Below, piece by piece: positions 1 through 13,600 of a stretch of 64,000 bases of DNA; the stretch's first letter is position 1, and every line of letters begins with the position of its first letter. Source of the DNA: Hepsetus odoe (lineage: Eukaryota > Chordata > Actinopteri > Characiformes > Hepsetidae); the NCBI GenBank assembly GCA_017165825.1, contig CM029377.1, positions 25,553,981-25,617,980 of the forward strand. Direction: 5' to 3'. The notes under the pieces were generated by a model. It did not search any database and had not been told where the DNA came from. It saw only the letters and a program-made list of their open reading frames with translations. The position numbers and the translations under genes were made by a program.

Positions 1-19
1 AATCTGGTAACTCTTCACT

Positions 20-400
20 ACCCACAATGCCTCCTGCCTGAATTCCACCTTAGTCTTCCTTCTTCAGACTCCACCATTTGATCATTGACTCTGGCCTCAC
101 TCTCCTCCTCCTCTTGATCGCCAAGGTCATCATACAGACCACCATCTTATGCTGTTTAGTTACACTCTCCCTGTCACTACTTTGCAGTCTCCAATCTCCT
201 GACCCTCCTTCAAAGGATATAATCCATCTGTGTGCATCTTCCTCCACTCTTATACATCACCATGTGCTCCTCCCTCTTCTTAAAGTTCACTACAGCCATT
301 TCCTTCCTTTTAACAAAATCCACTCCCATCTGACTTTCAGCATTAATCTCCTTGACTCCATACATACCCAACTTGTGGCAACAGGAGATCTTGACGTGTA
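20..400 (-). mobile_element. LINE remnant, endonuclease-domain region
   Basis: Read on the - strand, this contains the characteristic stretch around EEHMVMYKSGGRCTQMDYI and KHKMVVCMMT, typical of the endonuclease part of a fish non-LTR retrotransposon. The frame shifts at least once (an open stretch covers 50-247 only). It probably belongs to the same LINE family whose C-terminal tails lie at 6,100, 50,100 and 51,800; that link is inference. Confidence 0.65.
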
Positions 401-559
401 ATGCTGTTTAGAAATTTCTTCCTTAAAAATTTGATTTAATTCAAACTGAAGGGTTTTTTTTCCAATACATTGCTCTTTTGTCAGATCCTGCCACAATTCA
501 TTGTACAGGCTCCAAACTCCAAACTTCAAACTCACTATTTTTTTAAGCTATTCAGGGGG

Positions 560-900
560 GTTATTGTTATTCTGGTTGAGTTCATTGTCTTGCTGCATAA
601 CCCTATTTGAGTTTTAGATCACAGACTAATAACAATATTTTCAAGCACTTTCTGCTAGAAACCTGATCTCAAATAAGGCAGAATTGCTCAACTATGGCTG
701 AAGGAGCAATTCATCCCCACGTTATTACACTACCATCACCATGTTTTACTCACAGCATGGTTTTATTTTTCTAGAAAGTCATATAGGCTTCATGCCAGAT
801 TTTATGGGAACCATGTCATTTGAAATGTTCCTATTTTTGACTAATCAGCCCATAGAACATTATTCCAAAAGGTTATGGGGTTAATGGAGTCATTGATAAA
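560..900 (-). mobile_element. Degenerate Tc1/mariner-like DNA transposon fragment
   Basis: The + strand carries the antisense of typical transposase blocks: CATTGTCTTGCTGCATAA, and CACTACCATCACCATGTTTTAC. No open frame survives. The family assignment is from pattern memory and is not precise. Confidence 0.45.
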
Positions 901-1129
901 TGGAATACCAGCTTGTATATTAATTGATACCCTTTTTTCAGTCTCTTTCTAATAATTATTAACACTGATATTAACTGAAATAAGAGAAAAAGGGTCCTCT
1001 GGTTAATTACAGAGGAAGAGGTAAGATTTTGTCCTTAATAAAATCACAAAAATATTGTAAAATGTTTATTTTTGTTACTTTGATTGTCTTTTGTAGGATG
1101 TCAATACATTGTCTGTCAGTTTCTTGGTT

Positions 1130-1370
1130 TGCTGATGATCATCTTTTTGTACAGCAGCTACATCAGCCTCCTAGACACCGTTCAGAGAGGTGGACTGTTT
1201 TCCTTCCCCGTAAATCTCCCGTTTACGAAGGTCCACGAGTTCTCAATAGGGTTTAGGTTGGGTGAGGAAGAGGGCCTTGTCATTATTCTTTCATCTTTAA
1301 GGCCTTTACTTGCGAGACACGAAGTGGAGAACTTCCAGGCATGCGATGGAGCAGTCATACATAACAATAA
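1130..1370 (-). mobile_element. Degenerate Tc1-like transposase C-terminal fragment
   Basis: On the - strand, an open stretch (1,182-1,373) includes SSPNLNPIENSW, the block holding the third catalytic residue of Tc1 transposases. The + strand text CTCAATAGGGTTTAGGTTGGG and TCTTTAAGGCCTTTACTTGC is typical of this fish element. It is a short dead fragment. Confidence 0.65.
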
Positions 1371-3235
1371 CAATATACAAAGAATAATAAAAATCCAGGG
1401 TAATGTGTTGCTACAGAAGAGAAAACCAAATTCTCTTTTTAAAATTAGTTTCTTTTTCCTGGTGATCAGTTTTCACAATTTTGTGTACCAGTAAAAAATT
1501 ACAACATGATTTAAACTTCATTAAAGCCCTTGGCCAAGGCTGATTTTTTTAAAAACTGTGCATTAAAGACATGATACATGTGCGTGAGCTCTCTTCTGCC
1601 TTCTGTTGTGCCTTATTTCAAAATGTGTGAGTGGAGCCACACTGCTACGAGCTTATAGGTCAGACACATAGGGCAATTTAGCTTAGAATTAAGGGTTTAA
1701 GACTTATTCCAAATGAATGGGATAATGAAGAAAGTTAATCTTTGCTTCTTCAATGTACAAACACACAAACATAGGGCAATGTTTCATTCTTTTACAAAAT
1801 AATCTACGATGGACTGGTGCCCTTATCCAAGGTATTTCCCTGCTTTTTGAAAGCTGGAATAGGCTCTAGCACCATCTGCAACAAGCAGCTAAGAAAATGA
1901 GTGAGTCCTGATATCGCCATTTTTGTTTTTTCAGATTATTTGAAAATGCCATCTGGCATTTAAACTGTGTCAAATCTAAAATGAAAATATCCTGTTCCAT
2001 TCACTTGGAGTAAGAGTTGGAGAAAGGAGCTTCCCTTCTGACATGCAAATGGCCAGAAACCTATTTGGGAAATATGTCTGTATGTCTTAACTATGGCATG
2101 ATAAACTTGTTCTTGTGGATTGCTTTTTTCTTTAGCAAATGGCATGGTAAATTCTTCAACTATGATCCTAATTAATGTCATTTCCATAACATCAGCTTGA
2201 CTGGCCTTGCTTTTTTCCCGTTTCTTTTGACCTATTTACTCCATTAGTTAAGCTCTTCTGTTTCTATCAGATAAGCATTTTTGTGTACAGTTATTAAGGA
2301 TCATTAATGTAATGTGATGTTTTGCACTTATCAAGGGCACTTAAACAGTTTGAATCACATTACAGCCTTTCATCTCATATTTCGAATTCCAAGTCAAAGG
2401 ATGTAGGAGAAATCGCTCTCTGCCATCTTGTAGACAATCATTATAATGCTTTTTATGTCTTTCGTCCACTGTGGCTCCAGGCTGTTTCATAGCCACTCAC
2501 TGCTTGTTTTATGTTAATCCCATTTATTTAGGCCACAAAGAAGTAGACCAGACTTCTATTGATTACTTAGTTTGCCCTTTTAAAAAAAGGTTAAAAAAAG
2601 AAGCTTAAAAGCTCATTTGAGAAACACAGTGGAGTGTTTATTCTTAAGAATAAAAGGAACAGTACACCTGTGACATTTCTGTTGCATTTTGATTTGATAG
2701 CACTGGTGTTCATTCATCAATTTTATTGTGGCCAGACTTTTGGCTCAGTTTAGGTAAATGCATAAAATATCACTAATGGCATCTGCTCAACAGCATAAGA
2801 TACAAAGGTGAGTTAGATAATTGTGAAAGCTTTAAGGGCACACTTCACCCAAAAAAATGCAGACCAAAATAAGTGCAAGGTAATGGAGGGCCTTTTTCAG
2901 AGCCAGCAAACCACAAAGAGATCATTAATGTCTTATTAAATTAATTTCACTGGAGTAGGATGTCAGATGTCAGCCCATTTATGTTACTGTGCCTTTAAAA
3001 GTAATACATAATTTCTGTTCTGACTGGCTACACTGTATTGTGCTTCTTTCATTATGCAGTCCACTACTAGTTCACACCATGATTGAACTGGGCCAAAAAT
3101 AGGTTGGTTGTGTCTATGCATTGGATGCTGGGATACAACAAAAGGATTTAATTCAAATTGGCCTTTTTGGCAGTATATTTCTTGACATTTCCAGAGAATG
3201 TTGCATTTAGGAGCTGTCGTCTTTTCTTCTCAAAG

Positions 3236-3469
3236 GTTTTGAAGGAGTTGACTGCACTACAGTAGCCAGCAGATGTGCATCCAAGCCGTGCAACGTGCAA
3301 GGAACGTCCAAGTGTGAAGAGCTGGGAGGTACTTTCAAGTGTGTGTGCAACCACGGATTCACAGGACAACTTTGTGAAACTGCTATCAGTCACTGCGTAG
3401 AAGGGTTGTGCCATTACGGGTCCAAGTGTGTGAACCTTCCCCGTGGGTTTGTGTGCGAGTGTTTGCCTG
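3236..3469 (+). CDS. eys: eys exon 1 of window: two EGF-like units
   Basis: The acceptor CAAAG and donor GTAAGT are canonical, and the exon has phase 1 at both ends (234 bp, 78 codons). It begins with the last residues of a preceding EGF (GFEGVDC). Next come one full EGF (CASKPC to GQLCE) and most of a second (HCVEGLC to CECLPG), which is finished by the next exon. The first EGF has the CxSxPC motif for O-glucosylation. The reading frame is open throughout. Confidence 0.9.
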
Positions 3470-6400
3470 GTAAGTGAGTCTGTCAGGAGTGATGTTAGCT
3501 TCACTTTGTTCTTTTTCTATCCTATTCTAAACACCCACACCAATCTATCCATACAGCCATCAAATCTGTCCTAAATCTGTCTTTGTGACAGTTTCATGCA
3601 AGCCTGAAAGAGCTATGAGGACACCAAAGTACATAATTGTGTTGGCACTGCAATAACATTTAGCTAAGCCCATCGTGGTGTCATATTTTTTTTTTTTTTC
3701 TCCCCAGACTACTTATTTAATGACAGCTTCCTCTACAGACTTTGGTTAATTACAACTTACTTCAGGACACAATGGGTTTATCAAAGCAAATGGGTACTTC
3801 AGCTAGGACCTTTATACTCACTATTAAACCTTGTATTGAGGCTGCCAGGTAATCGTAAGCGGAGTGAGCAATCTGCTAAAAATAAAAAACTTTTCCATTT
3901 GCATTAGGGTCAAGCGGGCGATTTTGTGAGATCGATATTGACGACTGTGACAGCAAACCCTGTGGTTCCCTCAGTATCTGCAAGGATGGCATCAACGCCT
4001 ACAGCTGCTTCTGTGCACCTGGATTCATCGGTAGGTATTTAATATCCCAGTATAGGATTCAGCACAATGTATCGGAACTGTAAGTGTATGTTGAACAGCA
4101 AATTCTTTATTTGCGTATTCTGAGTACAATTGATTATAGGTGTTACTAAATTAGCTAGGATAAAGAAACATCCAGCTGTTGCCTGGTATGCCAGTCTTGA
4201 CGGATAGTAAAAAAACAACTGTACATTATGAGATTTATCTGAAATCAGTTCAATTGTTTCAATTGGAATTTTATTTCCATTTGATGATACTTGAGCAGAT
4301 TTCTCAAGGACATGTGTTCAGTTAAACTGTTCTTCTCATTTTTCTGCTGTTTCTGCTTTTAAAATTACACAAGACAACAGTAGTGCAAAGCAATTATATT
4401 TGTGCCATCCCGGTTTATTTTTCCAGCTAGTTCAAAGCACTTTTGTAAATTATAAAAAACTAATCAAACTTGATTGAACTTTAATCTGAGTCGGCCCCTT
4501 TGCTGTTGGAGTTTTGATTTGCAGTGCTTAGATGATCTTTCTGATCACTCAGTTTTGTAGCCAAGAGAGTGATGAGTGAGAGGCTGTGGCTAATCTAAAA
4601 TCATGTTGTTTATAGGATGTCCTCAGGTTGGTTAAAAGATTTCCTGCCAAATGTGACCTGACATGCGGTAAATTTAATTGGTGGTTTCATAAGCAGTGTA
4701 GATGGAGAGAGTAAAGAAACATTGTGACTCTATAACATCAAACAGCCTCAATGAAATTACAGATATTAGGATTATGATAACAAAATGCAAAGCGATTTAT
4801 CATTTTAGTGAACTGATGATCATGAAGGATGAAGCCTTGTGATGAAGGCAGTGGTGGCTTAGTGGTTAAGGAATGGGCCTCAGGATTGGAAGGTCGTGGG
4901 TTCAAATCCTGGATCAGTAGGTTGCCTGAGATTCCCTTGAGCAAGGTACCGTCCCCGTCAGTGCTTAAGAGTATTTCAAGGGTATTTTTCATATTCCTGA
5001 AACGTCCATCTACTAAAATAAGGCAATGCCCCTTGTACAATTTGATATTGTGCTGTGATATCATTTCTGATAACTGATTAAATAGAAAGATGGAGAAATA
5101 TTTTGCATAAGTTATTTTTCTTGAAGAAGCTAGTGTCCTCAATGACTCAAGAGCCAGGAGATTCTTCACAAGTTCAAACTTTTCCTATTTCTTTCCCAGG
5201 TGATAACTGTGAGATTGAAGTTAATGAGTGTCTAAGCCAGCCCTGTCAGAATGGAGCATCCTGCTCAGATGAACTTAACTCCTTCAGCTGCATCTGTCCA
5301 AATGGAATCACAGGTACATACAGATATGGTCTGTCTGGGCTGATTCAGGATAACCTTAAACTCTCAAAGTTTTCCTTCTTTGGTTTAAAAGAGTGCTGGG
5401 GTTACAAGGCTGATGTTGGTTGCAAACACTAGAACTCAAGTCACCCAGCCAAGATTATTTCTATAATAGTACATCTCCCAAACGTCACTCAGATTCCATC
5501 TACATCTTCTTTAATGTGGCACAGACTTGATGACTTAAATGCTTCTTAGTAGCAGGAATACTGTACATATTTATAGCTTATGGTTAGTCACTGAGTCCTT
5601 AAACAACTCGATGAGTCACCACCTTAATATAGAGTTGAATTGGGTTTAAAATGGGTTTGGATTTCATATTTTTACAGAAAGCACTCGTGTTATGAGAAAA
5701 ATCTGAAAAAAAAGACTTTACTGCAGTGTTTGATATAATTTCTCTGATCAAGTACTTCAGTTTGTTCACCTGAAACCAACTTTAATTATGTTTAGACTGA
5801 AAGAAATGATTTTGAAAGAATTCTAATATGGTTACTTGATATAAAAAACACTGAAAAGTGCATTGAAAAATGTTGGTTTCCTTATATAGATTGAAGAATA
5901 ACTATTATTTTGATGGCAGAATATTATGCAACACAATTTTTTAAAAATAGGGAAAGTTACTCGGTTTCTATATGTAATAGATCAAAAGGGTCTGATGGTA
6001 TCCTAACCCAGCCACTAGGGATGCACAAGCCAGTGTATTTCTTCAGGCTTGTCCCTAGCCTGGATGTCCAAACCAACGCAACCTAGACAAAGTTAAAGAG
6101 GCAAGGTTGCGTTGGTTTGGACGTGTCCAGAGGAGAGACAAGGATTATATTGGGAGGTGGGTGTTGAAGATGGAGCTGCCAGGAAAGAGGGGAAGAGGAA
6201 GACCAAAAAGGAGCTTAATGGACGTGGTGAGAGAGGACATGAAGGTGGTCGGTTCGAAGCAGGAAGATGCAGAGGACAGGAAGAAATGGAGACAGTTGAT
6301 CCACAGTTGGCGACCCCTAAATGGGAGCAGCCGAAAGACAAGGAACAAGATCGAAAAGGTCCTAAACTAAAAATGAGCTGATATGTTCTGTGCTGTTTTT

Positions 6401-9400
6401 CCGTGCCAAGCAAATCTGTAGTAGTTGTGCCATTTTCAGTATTTTTTTTTTTACTCACATTTTTACTTTTTTAAGCCATGCATATTTTGACAATAAATAC
6501 ATTAACTGTTGAAAAAACTTATTTGAAACTGAACAAAGGCTTCTCTCTCTTTCCCATTCTTGTTGTGAGTTGCTTTATTGCCACAAAGCTGTCAGACTGT
6601 ATAACTAACTCTTCCACACAGTATGAGTTCACACCCTGCAATGCCCATTTTACACTAGATTTATTTAGCTTATTACTTGTTTCCTCAGTGAAAAGTTCAC
6701 TTCAGCCCCTTTGAAGACAAAGTCTGTTGCGGTTCATGTCCAGCCTGATTAACTTTCTATTTTCAAGTGTCATTTTGCCCAAGTAATTCTTTCATGTTCT
6801 TGTAAATTGGTAAGGAAGCAGTCTCATTTAGCTGCCCTAGCATGGTGCATATTTCAATAACCTCCTGCCCAAAAGAACATTCAGCTCATCTATATTTAGT
6901 TCAATGAAGGAGGTGCAAAACAAGGAGCCTTTAAAAGGATTTTAGATTGAGTTTTCTTTTTTCTTTCCTTCATACTGTAAGAACTTTTGATTATAATTGG
7001 TTGGTATGGGAATTTCGACAAAGCTTCTCCTTCTTTCCAGTCACCCTTTCTTCTATCACTTTCCCCTCTCTCTTTCTCTCCTTTACAGGCAACCTATGTG
7101 AAATCAATGTCGATGAATGCCAGTCAACACCATGTCTGAACAATGGCACATGTTTGGACCTTGCCAATAGCTTTGAATGTATCTGTCTTCCAGGCTTCAC
7201 TGGTATGTGAAAAGATATTTTACCATTAAAACATGACCAGTGGTCATTTTGCTATCTCCTTTTTTAGAACAATGTTGCTGTGCCTTTAAGATTATTATAC
7301 ACAAAGGCCTGGCCCTTGGTTGCTCTGAGTGAAGTTTAAGTATATATTTTTTTACATATTAATGCACATTTGTTGAATTCATGTTTTCGAAATAGTAATT
7401 CATTTTATATTATATGAAAATTATTTTTCCAATAGCCAGGCTACTATTGACTACATTTTAAAGTATACTTGCTGTTTATTTCCTGGAAGCATTTTAAAAT
7501 CCCGGAACTATAAAAACTATAAAATGTTGAACTTAGCAAGGCGATGCCAATTTTGCAGTAAAAGTCTTGTTTTTGTGGCTTCTCTATAGAGCATTTTAAT
7601 TTAATTTCACTTCAAAACTTCAGATTTAACTGTGCATTTTGAAAGTTTGAAACATCTACGTATGCATACATATACAGACCTCTGTGTGCATGATATCAAT
7701 ACATATAATTGAAAATGTGTAGTGGCTCATTCATAAGACAGTTCAGGCCGAAAACACTCCCTGTTACATCAGCATGAACAGGCAGGGCTAAGTGGATGTA
7801 TGTAAATGTGATAAACATGTTTTTTTGTAGCTTTTTATTCATGTATTGATTGGAGTAACTAAATATTCTTGGTATCTGCTTATGACATGGGCTTTAATAA
7901 AGGCTAAGGCTCTTTGGCTCTCAAGCAGTAGTGTGTAAGTACATTTTGTGCCATTTCCCCATAGTACGCAAAGTCTGTTTCTAGCATATTTTGGTTTAGA
8001 GGAGTGATTTTCAGAAGTGCTACCCCGACGTCTCATTGCGGGATAACTCATTTGCCATATAAAAGACGGTCATTACTAGCTTCAATCATGCTGGAGACCC
8101 CAATTGAGGATTCATGCCTGAGTTTATTTGTTCCCTTTCTTTGTATTTCCTCTTTCAAAGGGCCAAAATGTGAGCTGGACATTGACGAGTGCGCCTCTTC
8201 TCCCTGCAAGAATGGGGCCACTTGCATTGACCAGCCTGGTAATTACTACTGCCAATGTGTGGCTCCATTTAAAGGTAAAAAGCGCAGTGGGAGTGAGGAG
8301 GGGTTGGGGGGGTGATGGGTAAAAAAGCAAAGTTAATTAACTTCAGAAAGCTTTCCTCTCACCTGTCTGAACCCATTCTGTTGGCATAGTACGTCTCCAT
8401 TCACTGGACACAATCTGGGATAAAAAAGGAAATGGTGGCCCAAGTCACAGCTAATACTAATTTCAAAAGAGGCTTTCTTGTGTCATAGTGTGGTGAGGAG
8501 TACCACGGTGAGAAAAAAACAAACAAACAAGCAAAAAGTTTCAAGAGGCATGGTACCAAAGGCCTACTTTAAACAAATCATTGCCCAGGAAAAGGTGAGT
8601 TTGAGAATCAGGTGTGCTGTAAAGTAGCACTCAGGTTGATTGGCATCATTAGCTGGTTGATTTGAGGGTTTAGAGGGAAGCACTCACTGACTCGCTATTC
8701 ATGTTCGTAGAGCTGGCTTTATTTGTCTGATATCCAGAATTCTTTAACTTTATTCTTCTTCTAATGGGAACATACTGACACTTTGTTCCTTTTATTTCCT
8801 TTTAGGCACATTTTTATTATTGACTTTCTCTTTTTTGGTTTGGATTTTCTTTTTGAGTGCTTTTGTAATGCAGCAACAGTGATCACTTCCTCAGCTTTTA
8901 ACTCACAATACATTGTGAGTTCAAATCTGACAATACAACAATATAAAAAGCAAATTTATATGTTGCTGTTAATGGAAATGCCTTTGAGAATTAATGGCAG
9001 AGGTTCACTCGAAAATGTGAATTCTTTGACATGCCCCACTTTATGTCCTTAAATAACTCCCGTAATATATTTTTTTTCCCAGAAATGATCAAAGGTAAGC
9101 ATTACAATGATTTTCTTTCCCTCGCATTTTTTATTTTCTCATTAAAAGCGCATGTGCTTTTCTCCTTAACAATAGCATCATGCATGTCCTAATTTCTTTT
9201 CTCACTTTTGGTTGTTATTGTTATTTTTATGTATTTGGGCATTTCCATTTCATTTCATTTTTTCAGCTTTTTTCCATCTATATTAAGGGCAGTACAGTAA
9301 ATTGAAAAGTGTGACTCCAGTGGAATTGTGCTCTGAGGGAGGCAGCGGAGGCTATATTTGCCCTCTGTAAACAGATGTACCTCTGATGAGTTTTTCAGAT

Positions 9401-9509
9401 TGTTGTTGTTGCTTTGCAGGGGTGCCCCTAAACACCTTCTTTAAAAACGTATTTATGAAATAAATTCAGAAGCAGTTCAGAACCCTGCATACCACTGTGT
9501 GTGAAGATG

Positions 9510-9553
<44 letters not shown>

Positions 9554-10586
9554 TGTATATATATATATAGTTAGATAGACAGACAGAGAGCAGACAGATA
9601 CAGACAGACAGATAGATCTATCTATCTATCCATCTATCCATCCAACCATCCATCTATCCCGTCACTGCTCCCTGGGCACTTTCAATAGCCGCTCACTGCT
9701 GCACGGTGTTTGCATGGTTAAATGCAGAGGTCCAATTTCGCTATGTTCACTGTGCTGTGCTGTGACCTCACAATGACAAGAATACCACTTTCACTTCATC
9801 TATCTATCTGTCTATCTGTCTATCTATCTGTCTATCTATCTATCTATCTGTCTATATGCTAGTCACATTAAGATGTGAATGGGCTTTGTGTTTTTGCTTT
9901 TGGTGTGTTGAATGTGTCAGGTGCATTTTCAGTGTTATAACCAGACATAATTATGCCTCAGACCACCGGTACCAGCTACCCACACACACCTCAGCTGCCT
10001 TTTTCATGTGATCTAAAATTTTTTAAGGAAATGTTCCTAAGATATCTTAGTAGATCAAAACTGCACCTCATTTCTACGACTGCTCAAGACCTGGCAGGCT
10101 CAAGTTAATCTGTGCCCTAAAAATAAACAGCCCTTTAAAGCTTTCTTACTTTTGAAAACTCTTTTCTGTCCATCTTTCCACTGAGAGATGACTAAACCCT
10201 ATGGGTCTGAAAGGATGTGTAGCTGTTCAAGAAGCTGTTACTGATGAAAAGCACATTTGCACTAGAAGAGTGTTCTTCTCAGATGTGGGAGGAAAGTTCA
10301 GGACTGCATATGCATTTTTAAAAGGGATTAGCCTGATGGTGAAGAGCAGAAAAAGCACAAACACATTTCAAGGCTGAACTTTCGATGTTTTCAAAAAGCA
10401 GACAGAAAGAAGAAGTGTATATTTATATTCTGTTAATAGATTGCCTTTTCATGTAAGTGACAAATGAATATGAAGAATAGCTGACGTTGCACGGTGTGTG
10501 TTTATTTACATTATTTAAAGCAACAACCTTTATTTAACTCCTCAGTAAACAACAACAAAATGTCTTGGTGTGTGTGTGTGTGTGTA

Positions 10587-10670
<84 letters not shown>

Positions 10671-13600
10671 CTCAAACACTTTTCATATGATTCCTTAAAA
10701 TAAAAAATGAAGAGCAAAGTATTTTCTAGGCATAAATAAAGATTGGTTTGAGAAATGGAAACTTAACAGAGATTAGTAGATATTAAATAGAAATGAGTAA
10801 TTTACTGTTCCAAAGAAAAGTGCCAAACATCATCCATACATTTCTGAAGGGATTCAAATCAGTGAAATCCCAGTATCTTCTGGAACATTAGTACATTCAT
10901 GAAGAGCCAGTTTGGTTTGCAAAGAAATAACCTCATATTGTGATGCTCCCACGTATGTGCTTTGCTGTGGGTATGATGCTTCCCTTGTGAAACCTTCTTT
11001 CTCTAACCATGGGCTGAATTATTGCCAGATCATCTTTTTATATTTCGTCTTTCTTAGCAGGGTACCATGTTCCAGCTACTTTGTTTCGGTCTTAATGGTT
11101 GTATGCAAAATTGAATGGCTTTTAGCACAGGGTCTAGGAATTCAGGCTGTTTGATCTTTTAGCTCCCTGAAGAAAAATTATGTGAAAATTATGTGTTTTT
11201 TAAACATATTTTTTGCATGTCATGCCAGTGTGTCTGTGGGACTGAAGTCTTTCGGAGAAAGTACAAGACAAATCTGAGTGTTGTCTGCATAGCCAAAATA
11301 AGCCACCATGTATTTAACCACACTTTCACTTCACAAACTGAACCAGCAGACCATAAATAGATTTTTGTGGGACTACATAACCCCTGCATTCTAAGGACAT
11401 CCTGAACCTTATTAGAACTGTTCTTGTGAGTCCAACCCAATTATCTAATGTCTAGTAGTATTTTATGATCAACAGTGGCAAAGGCTGCCCTGGACTAATT
11501 ACGCTATTGAGACATATTGTTTCATTTATCACAGCAACCACGATCTTATATTGCCCAACCACTTGTACTGACAGGGATGTTTTTAATGCTTTTTCTAAAT
11601 ATTTTTTAAGCATATTTTGTTAACACATAAGCATACATGCATATTTTCAGATTATAAGTAAAAAATCAACTGTGTGTATGTCACACTCTTTTTCTTCCTC
11701 ACATGAACACAATGCATGATCATTTGGCTTAAATTTAACTGAACTTTTGAAAAAACTGGTCAATTTTTTATAGGTTACATTTGCAGCATTTTGGGTTTAG
11801 TTGTGGCAAGGTAGTGTTTGTATGATATTTTGCAGGTGTGACTTTAATTTCTTTGATCCTGAAGGCCAAAATAAGCCAAATCACTCTTCAGCTTAAATGT
11901 ACATTCTGCAACCTCTTAGACCTTACATACAGAGCCCTACAAAAAAAAAAAAAATTTAATTAATTAATAGAAAAAAAAAACATATTTTGTTGAAGATTCC
12001 TGAAATGAAAAACAGAAAAATCCATTAAATAATAAAAAATAAACAAATCCATTCCACAATTATCGGCACCCAACATTTAAAACTTTGTACCAGGTTTTTT
12101 TGCCTGTGACATTTTATAAGTTTGGAAAATATAGAGCAGGGCGTTGGAGGCATTGCTCCTCACAGAATCTCTCCAGATCATTCAGGGTCCTAGTCCTCAT
12201 TTTGTGCCCTCCTCCATTTTCACCAGGGTTCAGACCGGGGGACCGAGATTGCTTTGGCAGAAGCTTGATCCTGTGGTCTTTGTTGCCATTTTTGTGTTTA
12301 TGTGGACGCACACTTCAGATAATTTCCCTGCTGGACAATCCAATGATGACGCAGTTTTAGTTTCCTGGCAACCAGTTTTTGATTTAAAATCCCCTGCTAT
12401 TTCATGGAGTCCATGATGACATGTACCAGATAGAGGTTTCCAGGCCTTTGAATGAAAAACAGCCCCACAACATCAAAAATTCCACAACTTGGATAAGGTT
12501 ATTGTAATTACCAGAAAGCCTCAGTTTTGTTTCATTAGACCACTGAAATGGTTTTGTTGTCATCTGTCAGGAAGGAGATTTTTATTTCATGCCCTCCAAA
12601 TAACTCTTTTGCATAGACGTGGGAGTGATGGTGGTTTTTGAGACTTGATCGACTTGATAAGAGACTCATTTTTTATTTTTTCTTTGTATTCACTTGCCAG
12701 GATCTTTGGCTATTTTCCTGCCTTTGCACTTCTCCACATTGTACATGGGGCCAAAATAAACATAAGATCTTGTTCAGGGAAATTTGTAACAATTCCTGTC
12801 TGCTTTTTATTCTTGCCCCAGCAGTAGAAAGGGGAAATAGCCTTTTTATTTAAAAGTATTTGCTTACTTTTGAAGGTCAACACACTTCTCTCTTTTTTTG
12901 TTTGCACTTGTCTTCCTTATGATGACTAGGGGAGTTTGACCCTGAATTATTTTTGTACCCCATTCATTTTTTTTTTTTGTTATGTATGGCTGAGAAATTA
13001 CTTCCAATTAAGAGGCCAATTTGTAGATGTGATAGACTTTCATAAAACGTTTATCCTCACCATACCATACCTACATAGCAGTAAAACGTGCAGTCTGCAT
13101 GATCCACTACTAGCATGACATCTGCCATTCCACTCTTTTCAGACTGCTGTTTAACAATGCAGTTTACTGGTTGCTACATTAAATGGACGGTACTGTTTCT
13201 TTTACATCAAGCTTTTAAGTGTCTTACATGGTTACAGTCACCTAGCGCATGTGTTCATCAGTGGGTTGTTAATTTTAAACAACAGTCCACGATACTTTTC
13301 CACCCTGCATCTTACAAGGTTATGACAGACACTAATGCAGCAGTGCACTGTGGGTGATTTGCAGCTCTGTGTAATTCTATGCATTTTTCAGTGGTGCAAA
13401 CATCTTAAAGGCATTTTCACAACCCTGCTTCCATTCTGCTGAGTCTCACTGACATCTTGGAGAATGCACAGTTTGTGTTCTCATATTGTACATATTCATG
13501 AATTATTCCAATGAGCGATTTGCATCGCACTCACTTTCTTCCCAGCTTTACAGGAGTCCACACTCAGAGGGTGATTTGCATTAGTGCTGGGAAAGTTCTT

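Larger units (their letters stand above)
1..3235 (+). other. eys intron (3' part)
   Basis: AT-rich intronic DNA upstream of the first exon. It holds a LINE piece (1-400) and two transposon remnants (560-900 and 1,130-1,370). From about 1,400 to 3,235 I see nothing recognisable beyond the splice acceptor. Confidence 0.8.
5314..7088 (+). other. eys intron, 1,775 bp
   Basis: AT-rich intron with one LINE tail fragment near 6,060-6,370. The last 60 bp form a strong pyrimidine tract before the acceptor. Confidence 0.85.

Noticed and set aside
78..401. 107-residue + strand open frame at the left edge
   Set aside because: The - strand carries LINE endonuclease sequence, and the + strand frame is its shadow.
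5103..5432. 109-residue open frame starting before exon 3
   Set aside because: Only 5,200-5,313 is coding. The flanking parts lie beyond a clear acceptor and donor.
9571..9853. Regular short repeats resembling an array with spacers
   Set aside because: These are tetranucleotide microsatellites around a SINE tail, not CRISPR; the host is a vertebrate.
10494..10717. Open frames of about 70 residues on both strands
   Set aside because: They translate TG and TA microsatellites into repeated VC/YI/HT; not genes.
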